This document shows, in pieces, positions 31,926 to 42,479 of a stretch of 64,000 nt of DNA. Origin of the DNA: Prionace glauca (taxonomy: Eukaryota > Chordata > Chondrichthyes > Carcharhiniformes > Carcharhinidae). Location: positions 15,866,059 to 15,930,058 of the forward strand of contig CM075760.1 in the NCBI GenBank assembly GCA_037974335.1, read 5' to 3'. Under the pieces are notes generated by a model. It worked only from the letters and a program-made list of their open reading frames with translations, ran no database searches and was not told where the DNA came from. The position numbers and the translations under genes are program-made. Numbering within the stretch: the stretch's first letter is position 1; each line of letters begins with the position of its first letter.

Positions 31926-32249
31926 AGATGGGCGCCGCAACAGCTCAGTGATTAGCACTGCTGGCTGTGCAGGCACATGGATTTGGGCCTGTATCTGTGG
32001 GAGTTTGCGCATTCTCCCTGTAGTTGCGTGGGTTTCCTCCGGGCGCTCCGGTTTCCTCCCACACCCCAAAAATGTGCTCTCAGGCTAATCGGTTTTTACC
32101 AAATTGACACTATTTCTTCCCTGAATCTGACTGAGTAGGGTTCCATTCATCGATATGCAGGGTCGAATAGGCGTAGGGTGATGTGGCGGCGCGGGCTCGT
32201 TGGGCCGAAGGGCCTGTTTCCCGTGCTGGATTGTTCTTTGTTCTTTGTT
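31926..32249 (+). repeat. SINE ending 23 bp before the TM1 exon
   Basis: It begins 'gatgggcgccgcaacagctc', contains 'ggtttcctcccacacccc' and ends 'gggccgaagggcctgtttcc', 'ttgttctttgttctttgtt'. A near-identical inverted copy lies at 37968-38315. The T-rich tail stops 23 nt before TM1, so the TM1 branch point probably lies inside SINE-derived DNA. Confidence 0.85.
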
Positions 32250-32272
32250 CAATTTCTGGTCTCCGCCCCTAG

Positions 32273-32400
32273 ACCTCACCGACCGCATCTGGATTGAAGA
32301 CAATGAGGATGATAACAGCAACATCTGGACAACCGCTTCCACATTCATCGTCCTGTTCTTCCTGAGCATTTTCTACAGCACTGCCGTCACTCTGGTGAAG
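32273..32400 (+). CDS. IgM TM1 membrane exon
   Basis: Encodes the membrane anchor of the B-cell-receptor form. After acceptor 'ctccgcccctag' it completes an aspartate with the G left by the cryptic CH4 donor and reads [17 protein letters not shown], an acidic extracellular spacer. The helix follows: [20 protein letters not shown], then AVTLVK. Polar serine and threonine residues on the helix are the kind used to pair with CD79. It ends exactly on a codon (AAG) before donor 'gtgaga' at 32401. Confidence 0.94.
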
Positions 32401-32540
32401 GTGAGATGATTCAATTCACTCACATTGCAAACTGACAGAATGGATTTGAAAAATCTCTCAATGTTTCACTGATTAAAAACTCTAACATTAATGTCCAACA
32501 TCATAAACATCTGCTTCAATATTGTATCTTTTTTTTACAG

Positions 32541-32549
32541 ATCAAATGA
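32541..32549 (+). CDS. IgM TM2 exon (cytoplasmic end)
   Basis: After acceptor 'ttttttttacag' the frame reads ATC AAA TGA, giving the very short intracellular end V-K-I-K, comparable with the K-V-K end of mammalian membrane IgM. Only the coding part is given; the exon continues as 3' UTR. No AATAAA is close; the variant ATTAAA at 33014-33019 is a candidate polyadenylation signal. Confidence 0.9.
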   Translation: MK

Positions 32550-33019
32550 TGGGTTGAATTTTGGACGCTGCAGATTCCCCTCAGCTGATTATCAAGATCT
32601 CTGTGTGGCTCATGTACAATATCTCCTCTTGGTGACTCTATCAGTAAAAATCTTACAGTTTATCATTCTGAATCTGAAACTGAAGCAATCATAGACCTTA
32701 TTTCAATTTTCAGTGTGAAAAGTACGACACATTTTTCTTATAAATTTAATTGTGATTAATAGTTTTCCAGTAGTTTAAATTTCATGGATAAATAAGAAAC
32801 GTTTCTAATTCCTTATTCACATTTGTTAATTCCTCATTCTATTAATGTCCTGTTTTCCCTTTCTGGTGTATGGAACAGATGTACAAATATTGACGGATTC
32901 TCTGTGCATGTGTTCTGTTCTCAATGTGAAGCTCGATCGCTGGGTTCACTTCCGTGTCTTAAAAAAATAATTTTGCTGTAAAATATTCTCGGAATTTTTG
33001 AAATAAGTATTGAATTAAA

Positions 33020-34030
33020 TTTTAACCATCTCTGGCTTGGCTTCATTCTGTTCTCCGAACCCATCACTTCCGCCCCATTTTCCCTATTATAGGGTTTCCC
33101 CCTTTTCCCAGACAGGAATGTTCCCCCGGTCATGTCTGGGATGTGGTTGAACTCAAGGCCGTTCAGTGAAAGAGTCACTGCGCCATCCCGTGGCAAATCC
33201 GTGTAAATACACCTTCATCTCTGCCTTTTTGAGATAAAATCCAGAGACAGAATGAGTGAAGAAGGCGGAGACATCGATGATTTCACTCATAAACTGATCT
33301 GTCACTGACCGAGTTTCAGGTAATTCTAAACAGTAAAGGTTCTGCTTCATCCGCGACCAATGGGGGTTCGTGTTTGGGAGGAAATAGTTTCCTTTCCCTG
33401 CCCCTTAAAAACACTATCAGAGTCGCAACAGCGTTGGTTAACAGAGTGAGTTTCTCCATACATCGTCTGATGCAATACTTACAAGTCAGGCATACCACAA
33501 GGTAGATAGAGAACACAGGCAGAACAGAGGTGCAAACCATCAGGTTCAACCAAGAGATTGAGGCGGATTTCACATAAGAACATAATAAATTACACATTTC
33601 CAAATTATGGCTAGTGTTATGGGATAATTTGGGGTGACCAATACTGTCTTTAACTACAGACAATATAAAACTCACGAGGCAGATATCTCTGTATAAAGAC
33701 GTAATATTTATTTAAAACAAGAACACAACAAACAGCTTCTGGGAGATGACAGAAAGGGTTAAGTGGCTCTGGAACAGAGCGCAGGACTTTCCAATGAATA
33801 TAACGTGTACAATCAATAACAGATCAATTATAGATTTTCTTATCCATCATCCCCACCTCATGTTAGTTTAAAAATCAGTTAAGTTCAGCAAACATACAGC
33901 AATCATAATTCCTGACAAGTTACTCAGCCAATCGCATTTTACAACCCAGCATAATGATATCTCCTTCGTCCATTTAAATCGGAGGCTGACTCATCTGTAA
34001 TCAGTATCTGGGAGAATCAGGAAGATGAAA
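33020..34030. other. Stretch downstream of the IgM cluster, no recognised gene
   Basis: A 119-codon minus-strand open frame (33675-33316) contains one hydrophobic segment (MVCTSVLPVFSIYLVVCL) and basic flanks, but I do not recognise it and its start and splice context are not convincing. Otherwise nothing is identified. Confidence 0.35.
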
Positions 34031-34034
34031 CAGA

Positions 34035-34330
34035 GTCATTGAGTCACAGAGTTTTACAGCACTGAAACAGGCCATTCGGCCCGACATATCTATGCCTCCC
34101 TTTTTAAACAACTAAAATGGTACCTATTGCCTGCGTTTGGCCCATATTCCTCGATAGCTGGCGTTTTTTTTTTAAGACAAAATTATACCCGCCTGTACCA
34201 CTAGCTCTGGCAGCTTGTTCCAGACATTCACGACCCTTTGTGTGAAAGAAAAGTGCCTCTGGACTCTTTTAAATTTTTCCCTACTCACGTTAAACCTATG
34301 CCCTCTAGATGTAGACACCAATGCAGTTGG
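34035..34330 (-). mobile_element. LINE 3' fragment
   Basis: The complement pattern of a CR1-like tail: 'acagcactgaaacaggccat', 'ttcggcccgacatatc', 'gctctggcagcttgttccag', 'accctttgtgtgaaagaaaa' and 'aaacctatgccctctag'. Confidence 0.75.
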
Positions 34331-34614
34331 GAAAAGATATGCACTATCTAAACTGAACTACGCCCTACCATTTTGGTGCGTTAGGGATTCGTGTTCAGCC
34401 CTTGCAGGTTCGCAGGCTGGTTTCGATATATTAACAAATAATATTTTTGATAAGCAATCCTGAATTGCTTCCTGGTCGAAAACAATTCTGTCAGCATCCG
34501 TGGAGTGAGAATTTGTAGTTTTGCTTCCGAACTGGAAATGTCACAGGGGCAACAGGCTGAGAACAAACACAGATAGTGAAAGGCAGTGATAGGATGCAAA
34601 GCGCAGGACAGATG

Positions 34615-35215
34615 ATGTAGTTAAGAGTTCACATGGTGTACTTGCCTTTATTAGCAGAAGCATTGATGAGACGAGCTCAGGAGTTATGCTGGTGCTGTAT
34701 AAAACTCCCATTATGCCACGGGTCGTGAACCATGTGCAGATTCATTCGGATGATACTGGTGCCAAACTACTTTAACAAGGAGAATAGATTCGATTCAGTA
34801 CGCATTCGAGGGTTCAGCTCACTACACATACAGATGTTGTTGTATTAGAAAGGATATTAAGTGAATTGAACGGGATGCAGCCTGGAGTGAAGTTTGCAGC
34901 GATGAAAAGAGGCTGGATAGGCTGGGGCTATTTACCTTAATGTGGAGAAGGATGAGGGGAAACGCACTGATTTGTACCAAACTATGAGGGATATAGATCA
35001 TCCAGATGAGAATAACCATTCCGCTTAGTAAATTTGTCAATAACCAGGGGCATAGATCTAAGGATAGGAACATGATATTGAAATGGGACTTGCAAAAAAA
35101 AACTCGTTAACCTAGATGGCGGTGGGAATCGGGAATTCACAGCCGAAAGTATGGCAGGGGAAAGAATATTCACATTTAAGAAGCATTTAGATGAACACTT
35201 GAAAAGTGAGAACTG
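34615..35215 (+). mobile_element. Degenerate CR1-like LINE
   Basis: Plus-strand remnants: 'gtgtacttgcctttattagc', 'gctggataggctggggctat', 'gagaaggatgaggggaaac' and 'gaatattcacatttaagaag' follow the order of the CR1 ORF2 C-terminal part. Heavily eroded. Confidence 0.7.
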
Positions 35216-35343
35216 TGAGAACTGTATTATGGCGCTTACATCTCCTAAGTCCTGTATCTAAAGCCCAATAGTGTCTGATTTCAGGGAGACGGAGTACACA
35301 TTGGTCTAAATTGATGAAACCCAAACACGTGCTGATGTGTGTT

Positions 35344-36233
35344 TTAGCCAGTGAGCTTGGTGAAGGGGCTCAGCAGAACCTTCTTCAGGTCTTCTCGGAA
35401 CTTGGTCTGAGCGACTGCGTAGATGAAGACGTTGTTGCAGGAACTGACTAGCTGGAGCATGTTTGCTGTTTCCTGAAATATGTACCGTGGGTCTTTGAAA
35501 TCCAGGCTGGTGCGATAGCCCTCGCCTGTAATCCACACATAGAGGGTGTATATGAGATAGGTGACCCAGAGGAGGAGGAAGCTGAGGGCGATGGCGAACA
35601 GCAGGATGATGGACCTCTTGCGGTTGGCCATCTCTGGGTCCCCGTGACCCTCCGTGCCCCGGAGTCTCCTGCGAGCTCTGCTGGCCACTAAGATGTGTTT
35701 TACGGTTTGAGCATTAAGAAGCAGGATGAGGAGGAACGGGAGAAATGGGGTTAAGATGTTATCCAACCAGTCAAATGCCTGCCAGGCGAACAGCGTGTAA
35801 TAACTGGGCTTAAAAACACAGAACCAGGGCACCCCGTCCAGGATGTACAAGGGCTGGAAAGTGAAATAGAAAGGGACATTCCTGACGCAGCTCAGGACAC
35901 AGACTATTCCTATAACCAGCAATGCTGTTTTCTCGGTGCAGTACCTGGTCTTCAGGCTCTGGCAGCAGATGGCCACAAAACGGTCGATGGTAAAAGCCAC
36001 TGTCAACCAGACAGATGCATCCCGGGTAAAATAGACCAGCAGATTGGTGAGTGTACATGCGGGAGTGGTAGACAGGACGCTGTTCTGAAAGTAAATGCGG
36101 CCAATCCGGTTGAGGATGACGGCAATGATGATGACAAGGAAATCAGCCAACGCTATCGCGATCAGGTAGTAGGTGATGCACCCTGACAGTCCGCACCGTC
36201 CTCGGGATAAGATTACGATCGTCACCAAGTTGG
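35344..36233 (-). CDS. GPR139-like G-protein-coupled receptor, exon 2
   Basis: The main exon of a class A (rhodopsin-like) receptor. It reads NLVTIVILSRGRCGLSGC into TM2 (ALADFLVIIIAVIL), TM3 with the DRF variant of DRY in FTIDRFVAICCQ, an intracellular loop ending CTEKTALLVIG (TM4), a TM5 of LPFLLILLLNAQTVKHILVA, then KRSIILLFAIALSFLLLWV (TM6) and N-N-V-F-I-Y-A-V in TM7, followed by FREDLKKVLLSPF. Motifs such as ILSRG.CGLS, TKYC.EKTA and KFRE.LK are those of the GPR139/GPR142 group. Joined to exon 1 it gives 319 residues. The true ligand is unknown. A paralogue lies at 61588-63148. Confidence 0.9.
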
Positions 36234-36792
36234 CTGAAATAGAAAGAGGCAGAGAGAGGTGTGACTGAGAGGGATGTAAACACCAGCCGCTGCGCTCTCC
36301 AATCAGTTACTGAATACGACCCCATCCTTCACTTTGCCAACTTCAGGCTCCAGTGATTGTAAAGTCTTGGCAATGACACGACATTCAAAACTGGATTAAT
36401 GTTTTTTAAGTTAGGGGGAATCAGTCCAAATTTTAATTCCGCGCTCTGGTCACTGAGGTGATCCCCTGAGATAACTATCAAATTTCAGATTCTCCGAAAA
36501 TTTACTGTCACTATTCTTCATCGTACTAATCCCATCCCTCCATCAGCCCTATCAGCCCCCATTCAGGCAGCGTCTCTCTTTTTATAATCTCGTTCTTCGG
36601 ATTGTCAATCCCTCCAACATTTCGCCTTTCCAGAATATTGTAACATGCTACAACTGTCTGAGATCACACCGTATCTCCGAGTGTGGACTTTAATGCCCCT
36701 GATAAAACCAAATGTTCAACAATAAAAAGGTTCATGTTTATGCAACGCCATACATTTCACGTCATGAGAATAATTTGGGATCTTTCACCTAC

Positions 36793-36862
36793 CAGGAACA
36801 CCAACGGCGGCGAGAATGGGATAAGAAATGGCGAAGAAGAGGCCTTTCGCTGGTCCATGCAT
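36793..36862 (-). CDS. GPR139-like receptor, exon 1
   Basis: The first coding exon reads MHGPAKGLFFAISYPILAAV then GVP and ends with a phase-1 G before donor 'gtaggt'. Exon 2 begins CC after acceptor 'atttcag', completing alanine, so the junction reads GVPA-NLVTIV, as in GPR139. The frame is open upstream of this ATG but contains no other methionine as far as I followed it. The extracellular N-terminus is shorter than usual for the family, so another 5' exon is possible. Confidence 0.75.
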
Positions 36863-36962
36863 CCTCTCCCAGAAAGTGAAATGAAGCTGAGACCTGCGCT
36901 CTGCAGTGGTTTCATTGTGTCCCACATTTATTCTGAGTGAACGTCTCCAGAGGAATAATTAA

Positions 36963-37965
36963 GTTAGAAATAGCACCTTAGTTACAGACCAGTGAACAAA
37001 CAGATTCACTCATTGTTTGGTACCTCTATATTGCACCATTGGCAAGGGGGATTATCTCATTGTATACTTAACCAAACTGCTGCTTGCTCATTCCATGGTT
37101 ACCTTCACCTCCCACAAACATTGCCTTCGTGTCTACATCAAGAACAGCAGGTGAGGGGAGATATTGATCTGGGTTCCAATCTCAAATTCAAAGACCATCT
37201 CTTCTCATTTCTGCCCAATTCCATTTTGATCACGGATATCAGAATAGTTATTTCCTTCTGAGGGTTTTGGAAACAGAAATTAGAAGTATGAGTAGGACAT
37301 TCAGTATTTCCGAGTCTACTCTGCCCTTCATTTTGATCATGAGTGATCATCAAACTGCGTTCCTACTCCCTAATTCTTTTTATTAGATGTACATCGGAAA
37401 CACCTGAAGTCACTTTGACCGTTTTGCACATCTTATCCTCCTGCTCTCACATTCAGCGAGCACAGGATGGATTTCACAGAAATGACCAATGATAACGGAG
37501 GTTAATATGCTATATTTCCCTTAAGAAGTGATACAATGAACCTGTTTTCCGATCTACAGACAGCAAGTGAAACACATTTTAGCTACGGAATTCACCTTGG
37601 ACTTTATTATTTTGGGGAGAAATAATTGCAATCCTGCATTTCATTTGTTTATTTTCTCACATAAACCTCTGTCATCTAAAGTTTTATTATCGAGCAGATG
37701 TGTAAATCATGTTTGGAGGAGTAAGCTTGATGAAAGTTACTCTTTAACTCTTCTTTGAAATAAAGGAACAGTTGGTGTCACACATCAATAACCATTCGAT
37801 TGGAGAAGGCAATTTTTGAGCAAGTGTGTTTGTGTGTGTATGTGTTGGGAGAAAGGCCTAGTATCATAGATCAGAGTGCTGTCGTTTGCACGGTGTGACT
37901 CGTTGCAATGTGGACTGCATCCCGGGGTACAAAAAGAAATGGCAGAAGTAATAGCAAATACATTC
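36963..37965. other. Stretch without a recognised gene
   Basis: Only a LINE tail fragment ('gaagtatgagtaggacattc', 'gagtctactctgcccttcat') is recognised, at about 37270-37385. Confidence 0.5.
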
Positions 37966-37967
37966 GT

Positions 37968-38315
37968 TAACAAAGAACAATCCAGCACGGGAAACAGGCC
38001 CTTCGGCCCAACGAGCCCGCGCCGCCACATCACCCTGCACCTATTCTACCCTGCATATCTATGAATGGAACCCTACTCAGTCAGATTCAGGGAAGAAATA
38101 GTGTCAATTTGGTAAAAACCGATTAGCCTGAGAGCACATCTTTGGGGTGTGGGAGGAAACCGGAGCGCCCGGAGGAAACCCACGCAACCACAGGGAGAAT
38201 GCGCAAACTCCCACAGACACAGGCCCAAATCCATGTGCCTGCACAGCCAGCAGTGCTAGTCACTGAGCTGTTGCGGCGCCCATCTACCGGTCCAGGATCA
38301 AGCACACACACCGAC
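37968..38315 (-). repeat. SINE, inverted near-identical copy of 31926-32249
   Basis: Its complement matches the SINE before TM1 almost base for base, including the non-consensus middle ('accaaattgacactatttct', 'tgactgagtagggttccat') and about 20 bp of flank ('cttgatcctggaccggtag'). Confidence 0.85.
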
Positions 38316-38444
38316 ACGAAGTTCTAGGCCACTCCTGGAACTTCCAAGAGCAGCCCAGGCACGACCCGCCGTGTGAATGCCCCTCGTTTGACACGAGGTG
38401 GACCTCCACCTGTGGAATTCGTTGTATTTTATCAAAATTTGCTG

Positions 38445-38645
38445 GACTCTGTGGAAGTGCTGATTGGAAAACAACTAATGTAACGCCACTATTTAAAACA
38501 GGAGGTCAACCAAAGGCAGGTAACGACAGGGCAGTTAGCTTAACATCTGTGGTTGGGAATATGCTGGAATCGATCATTAATGAAGAAATAGCAGGGCACT
38601 TGGAAAAGAATGGTTCGATCAAGCAGACACAGCGTGGATTGATGA
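38445..38645 (+). mobile_element. CR1-type reverse-transcriptase fragment
   Basis: The frame reads DWKTTNVTPLFKTGGQPKAG, then N-D-R-A-V-S-L-T-S-V-V-G and MLESIINEEIAGHLEKN, corresponding to the N-terminal part of the CR1 reverse-transcriptase domain. The end of the fragment is unclear. Confidence 0.75.
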
Positions 38646-38980
38646 ATTCTTTATTAAATGTAAAACACAGCGAGACTATGAAGTGAGTAAAAAAAGTAAA
38701 CTATTCAGCTGGATAAACTTGTGTCATATTTGGAAAAGTCAGAGGTATGAAATCAGCATAAAGCTCTGAAGAATATTCTCTAAACAGACACATGGCAGGT
38801 ACTGATCATTGGAAGTATTTGAAACGCCTTAAATTCTACCGCTTTCACATCGCATTTTGTAACTCCCTGTTGTCCATCTCAATTGCTCACACATCCACTC
38901 AAGATCACCCATCTGTAAATTCAGACTGTTCCTTGTTTCGCGGATTATGGCACGTTTGATGCAAGAAACACGCAGCCTTT

Positions 38981-39053
38981 GGCTCCATAGCTCAGTGGTT
39001 AGAGCACTGGTCTCGTAAACCAGGGGTCGCAAGTTCGACTCTCGCTGGAGCCT
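38981..39053 (+). tRNA. tRNA-Thr (CGT)
   Basis: 73 nt that fold as a normal cloverleaf: acceptor stem GGCTCCA/TGGAGCC, D stem GCTC/GAGC, anticodon stem CTGGT/ACCAG with loop CTCGTAA (anticodon CGT at 39014-39016) and T arm with loop TTCGACT and one A-C mismatch in its stem. Box B (gttcgactctc) is intact. No clean T-run terminator follows within 25 bp. Confidence 0.9.
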
Positions 39054-39239
39054 GCTTAACTCTTCCTCGAAAATATAGTTTAAAGTACACACAGCAAGTG
39101 CAACGGAGTTTGAAGTGGATGAAGGCAGCTCATATGAGAGTCGACATTTCCAACGTGACTTTAAAAAGTGATTAGTTATTCCCATGATCATGAAAGTATC
39201 AAAAAGAGGCATGGTTGAAAAAGTGGGTGGTTTTGTTTG

Positions 39240-40195
39240 TACATAGGAGCGCAGGAAGTTAGTTTGTTGGCAATCTGTTAGAAAGGGAAATGGCATTTTG
39301 ACCTTTCTTGTCAAAGGAATGGAGTTCAGCAATAAGTCGTTATTACTACAGTTCAGAGGGTGTATTGAGACCGCATGTGGGAAATTCTTCTCAATGCTGG
39401 TCTCCATATTTAAGAAAAGATATTCTTGCATTGCAGACAGTGTGGTGAAGGGTCGTTAGTTTGCCCCGTAAGCTCGGGTTTACGCTGTGATGAGGACTTG
39501 AGGAAATTCGGTTGAAATTCTCTTGCGTTTAGAGGAATGAGAGGTGATCTCATAAAAACCTGCTCCATTCTGAATGGGGTCGAGAGGGTGGACGCTGAGA
39601 GATTGTTTCCACTGGGCGGGAATCTAAAACAGCATCAGCAAAAAGAGCGTTTAGGTCACTCTGGAGCTTGTCTATTCTCCCCGTTTATACATAGGTTTCC
39701 TCCCGGTACCCCGGTTTCCTCCCACAGCTCAAAGATGTGCTGGTTAGGTCGATTGGACTTGGCAAATTGTCCCTAAGTGTCCAAAGGTGTGTAGGTTAGG
39801 GGGATTAGCAGGATGGGTGTGTGGGGCTGCGGGAATGGGACCTTGATGTGGTCTCAGTCGGATAGTCGTTGCAGAGTCAGACGGGCCGTATGGCCTCTTA
39901 CAGCAGTGCAGTGGTTCTATGAGATCAGAGGAATTTACTTCACACAAAGTGCTGCGCATCTTTGAAACTCTCCCCCAGAGAGAGTTGTCGCTGCTCCTTC
40001 ATTGAACACGTTTCAGACTGTGATGGAAAAAAAAATACGGTCTGTCTGGGAATTGAGGGATATAGGGAGCTAGTGGGAAAATGGAGTTGAAGCCCAAGGT
40101 TGGATATGATGGCATTGAATGGTAGAGCAGGTTTGATAGGCCGAGTGATCCATTCCTGCTTCTATTTATTGTGTTCATGTGTATGAGAAAAACAG
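39240..40195 (+). mobile_element. Degenerate CR1-like LINE interrupted by a SINE
   Basis: LINE remnants at 39260-39655 ('tgagaccgcatgtgggaaat', 'agaggtgatctcataaaaac') continue after the SINE at about 39925 ('aatttacttcacacaaagtg', 'tgaaactctcccccagagag') to a tail at about 40190. The SINE insertion is therefore younger than the LINE. Confidence 0.7.
39660..39925 (+). repeat. SINE inside a LINE
   Basis: Lacks the tRNA-like head. It begins in the middle ('cttgtctattctccccg'), then 'ccggtttcctcccacagctc', 'gtgtaggttagggggattag' and 'gacgggccgtatggcctc'. Confidence 0.75.
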
Positions 40196-40199
40196 TAAT

Positions 40200-40790
40200 T
40201 CATGTTTTTAATAAAAACAGATTGCTCCAAAAGTTCTCAGCAGGTTGGGAAGTCTTGTTGAAGTTGTACAAGACATTTTAAGGGCACATTCGTAAAACCG
40301 TGTGCAAATTCTGGTTATCCTACTATAGAAAATGTGCAGAAAAGATTTATTAGGATTTATTAGTACTTGACGGATTGAGTTATAAGGAGGGACTTTTATT
40401 TTCTCTGGAGGGTAGGAGGCTGAGGAGTGACCTTATAGAGGTCTATAAAATAATGAGGGACATAGACAAGGTAGATAGTCAATATCTCTTCCCAAAGGTA
40501 GGGGAATATAAAGCTAGAGGGCTTAGATTTAAGGTGAGGGGAGAAATCCAAAAGTGTCCAGGTGGGTTTTTTTTTTACTTCATACAGAAAATTCCAGGGG
40601 TAGTAGTGGATGCGGATACAATTTTATCTTTAAAAAAACATTTAGATAATTATATGGGTACGATAGAAAAAGAAAAATATGGGTCAAATGCGGGCAATTG
40701 GGATTAGTTTAGGGGTTTGGATGACATGGACAAGTTGGGCCGAAGGGCCTGTTTCCATGTTGTTAACCTCTATGCCTCAATGAGCAGGTC
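40200..40790 (+). mobile_element. Second CR1-like LINE 3' end
   Basis: Reads SYKEGLLFSLEGRRLRSDL, then IEVYKIMRDIDKVDSQYLFP, a degenerate FFxQKIPGVVVDA and ends 'gggccgaagggcctgtttcc'. Frame interrupted only lightly; poly-T tract at 40567-40577. Confidence 0.8.
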
Positions 40791-40799
40791 TGGCAGCAA

Positions 40800-42235
40800 A
40801 CACGAAGAGAAAAACAGAGTTAAGTTTCAGAATCCAATATAATGTTATTCAAAACAGTAACAATTATAACAATTTGCACAACATCTAGACAGAGAATTGA
40901 ATTCAATCCAGGCAACGAATGTCCTGAATTTAAGCTATTGCTGTATTGCTGTAGTAAAATTATTCAGGAAAGTTAGCTGTTATTTGAAAGGCTGGAGGCT
41001 TGATCGCACCGTGAGCCACACAGTTTTCCTCTATTCCTGCTTCTACTTATATTCTCAACATAGACACACTGTGTGTCCTTCTGCAACAAAGAAACATGGT
41101 TCAAGCTTTGCTGGTCACACTGTTATTCAATAAGTTGACATGCAAATAGATCTATAAATATTCTTTTCAAATAATACAAGAGCTATTAGATTATGCTTTG
41201 GTATGTTTTCAAACTATTAGAAACACTGTGTTCACAGTAACTGATAGAAGTTGTTGATGTGATTGCAGATATAGAACTGGAACCCACCATCACACCGAAT
41301 GAATCCACTGTCAGTTTAAGTGTTGATCAGTGAAAATGCCAATTATCCTCTGTGATATACGGATACCAAATCAGTAAGCAATAGCCAATCAAAATAGGAA
41401 CCAGAATCAGTCAATCTTTCTCTCTACTTTCAAACATGTTGTTATTTTCTGTACCATTTGCCAGTGAGGTGAATGAAAAAGTGACCACAGTTTGTGATGT
41501 AAAAATGTGCTCACTCCTTCTGGGAACAAAATCACATTGATGCACAGAGCAACACACACACACACAGACACAAAGACGGACAGAGACTTGAGGAGATGCA
41601 AACATCCAAAAATCAACGATGTCAACAACTGGTTTCAGCCTTGTTCAATTTCTGGCTGGAGTTTAGCAAGTTATCGCTGATGAGCATTAATGAAGGAATC
41701 TGAAAGTGAAACAGGAACAAACAAACTGGAATATTTGGAAGGATTTGATTGCATTGAACGAAGAATTAATTCTGCAGTCACCTAAAGGAAGGAATGCTGA
41801 GCAGAGCAGTGGGTGAGGTTCAAATCTTCGTGAGAAAACATCAGTTTCAAATCCACTTTCACTGCTATTTTGATTGCAGGTCAGGAAGTGAAGCTTTATT
41901 GTTCTCCTCCAATCCGTGATAATAAATATCAATTATTTCCCGGCAGCAGGCACAAATCGCAATCTCGCCTTGTGTTCTGTCCTTTCTCAAGTAAAGACTC
42001 GCAGCAAATTCAACAGGAAGCCATATTCTCCCATCTGAGGAGCAGACGAGGTTAAGGACACTTTAAATGGAGCCGGCTCCTCACTGCAGCTCATTGTGTT
42101 TCTGACTGGAGATGATTTTTGTTTGCTGCACATTCCAGGATCATCTGATTCGGTGACGATTTCTTCATCGCCCATCCCAACTCCACTGATTTTAACATGT
42201 TTCAGTGTCAATGCAGTGAGATGACAGTATTATCA
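40800..42235. other. Stretch without a recognised gene
   Basis: Nothing firm is identified. A short segment after 'gattgcag' at about 41268 reads IELEPTITPNESTVSLSVDQ and then a stop. It is too short to call an exon. Confidence 0.35.
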
Positions 42236-42248
42236 CGTATCCTTGTGT

Positions 42249-42330
42249 GGTAGTGTGGCCGAGCGGTCTAAGGCGCTGGATTTAAACTCCAGTGTCTCTA
42301 GAGGCGTGGATTCAAATCCCCCAACTTCCA
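42249..42330 (+). pseudogene. tRNA-Leu (TAA)-like, probably decayed
   Basis: 82 nt with the leucine-type layout: D arm GGCCGAGCGGTCTAAGGC, anticodon stem CTGGA/TCCAG with loop TTTAAAC (anticodon TAA) and a variable arm. The acceptor stem has two mismatches, the T stem two, and the T loop is TTCAAAT instead of TTCGAAT, so box B is damaged. A functional but divergent gene is possible. Confidence 0.6.
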
Positions 42331-42479
42331 GCGAGCAGTATAACGCAGGGGTGTGTGTGGTCTCGTTATTATTTTGACAAACACCCTTGCAAGAACGGGA
42401 TATTGCGCTTGACTCATCGATCGACAGTTCCGACGCGCCATTGCAAAAAGGAAATCTCACCGACCTCCTCAGAATGCAT

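Larger units (their letters stand above)
10305..32549 (+). other. Complete IgM-type heavy-chain cluster (VH-D1-D2-JH-CH1-4-TM)
   Basis: All parts of an elasmobranch Ig heavy-chain unit are present in order on the plus strand: promoter, leader, VH, D1, D2, JH, CH1, CH2, CH3, CH4 with secretory tail, TM1 and TM2. V to D1, D1 to D2 and D2 to J are separated by about 406, 372 and 385 bp. The V(D)J part is in germline form. Splice junctions L/V, J/CH1, CH1/CH2, CH2/CH3, CH3/CH4 and CH4/TM1 are all phase 1, and TM1/TM2 is phase 0. Four constant domains, a tail ending VNSCQ and the membrane exon structure identify the isotype as IgM. The four-domain count and tail make IgW or IgNAR unlikely. Confidence 0.93.

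Noticed and set aside
41268-41335. Possible Ig-like exon start after a 'gattgcag' acceptor (IELEPTITPNES...)
   Set aside because: Stops after about 22 codons, with no cysteine or tryptophan and no following donor in phase.
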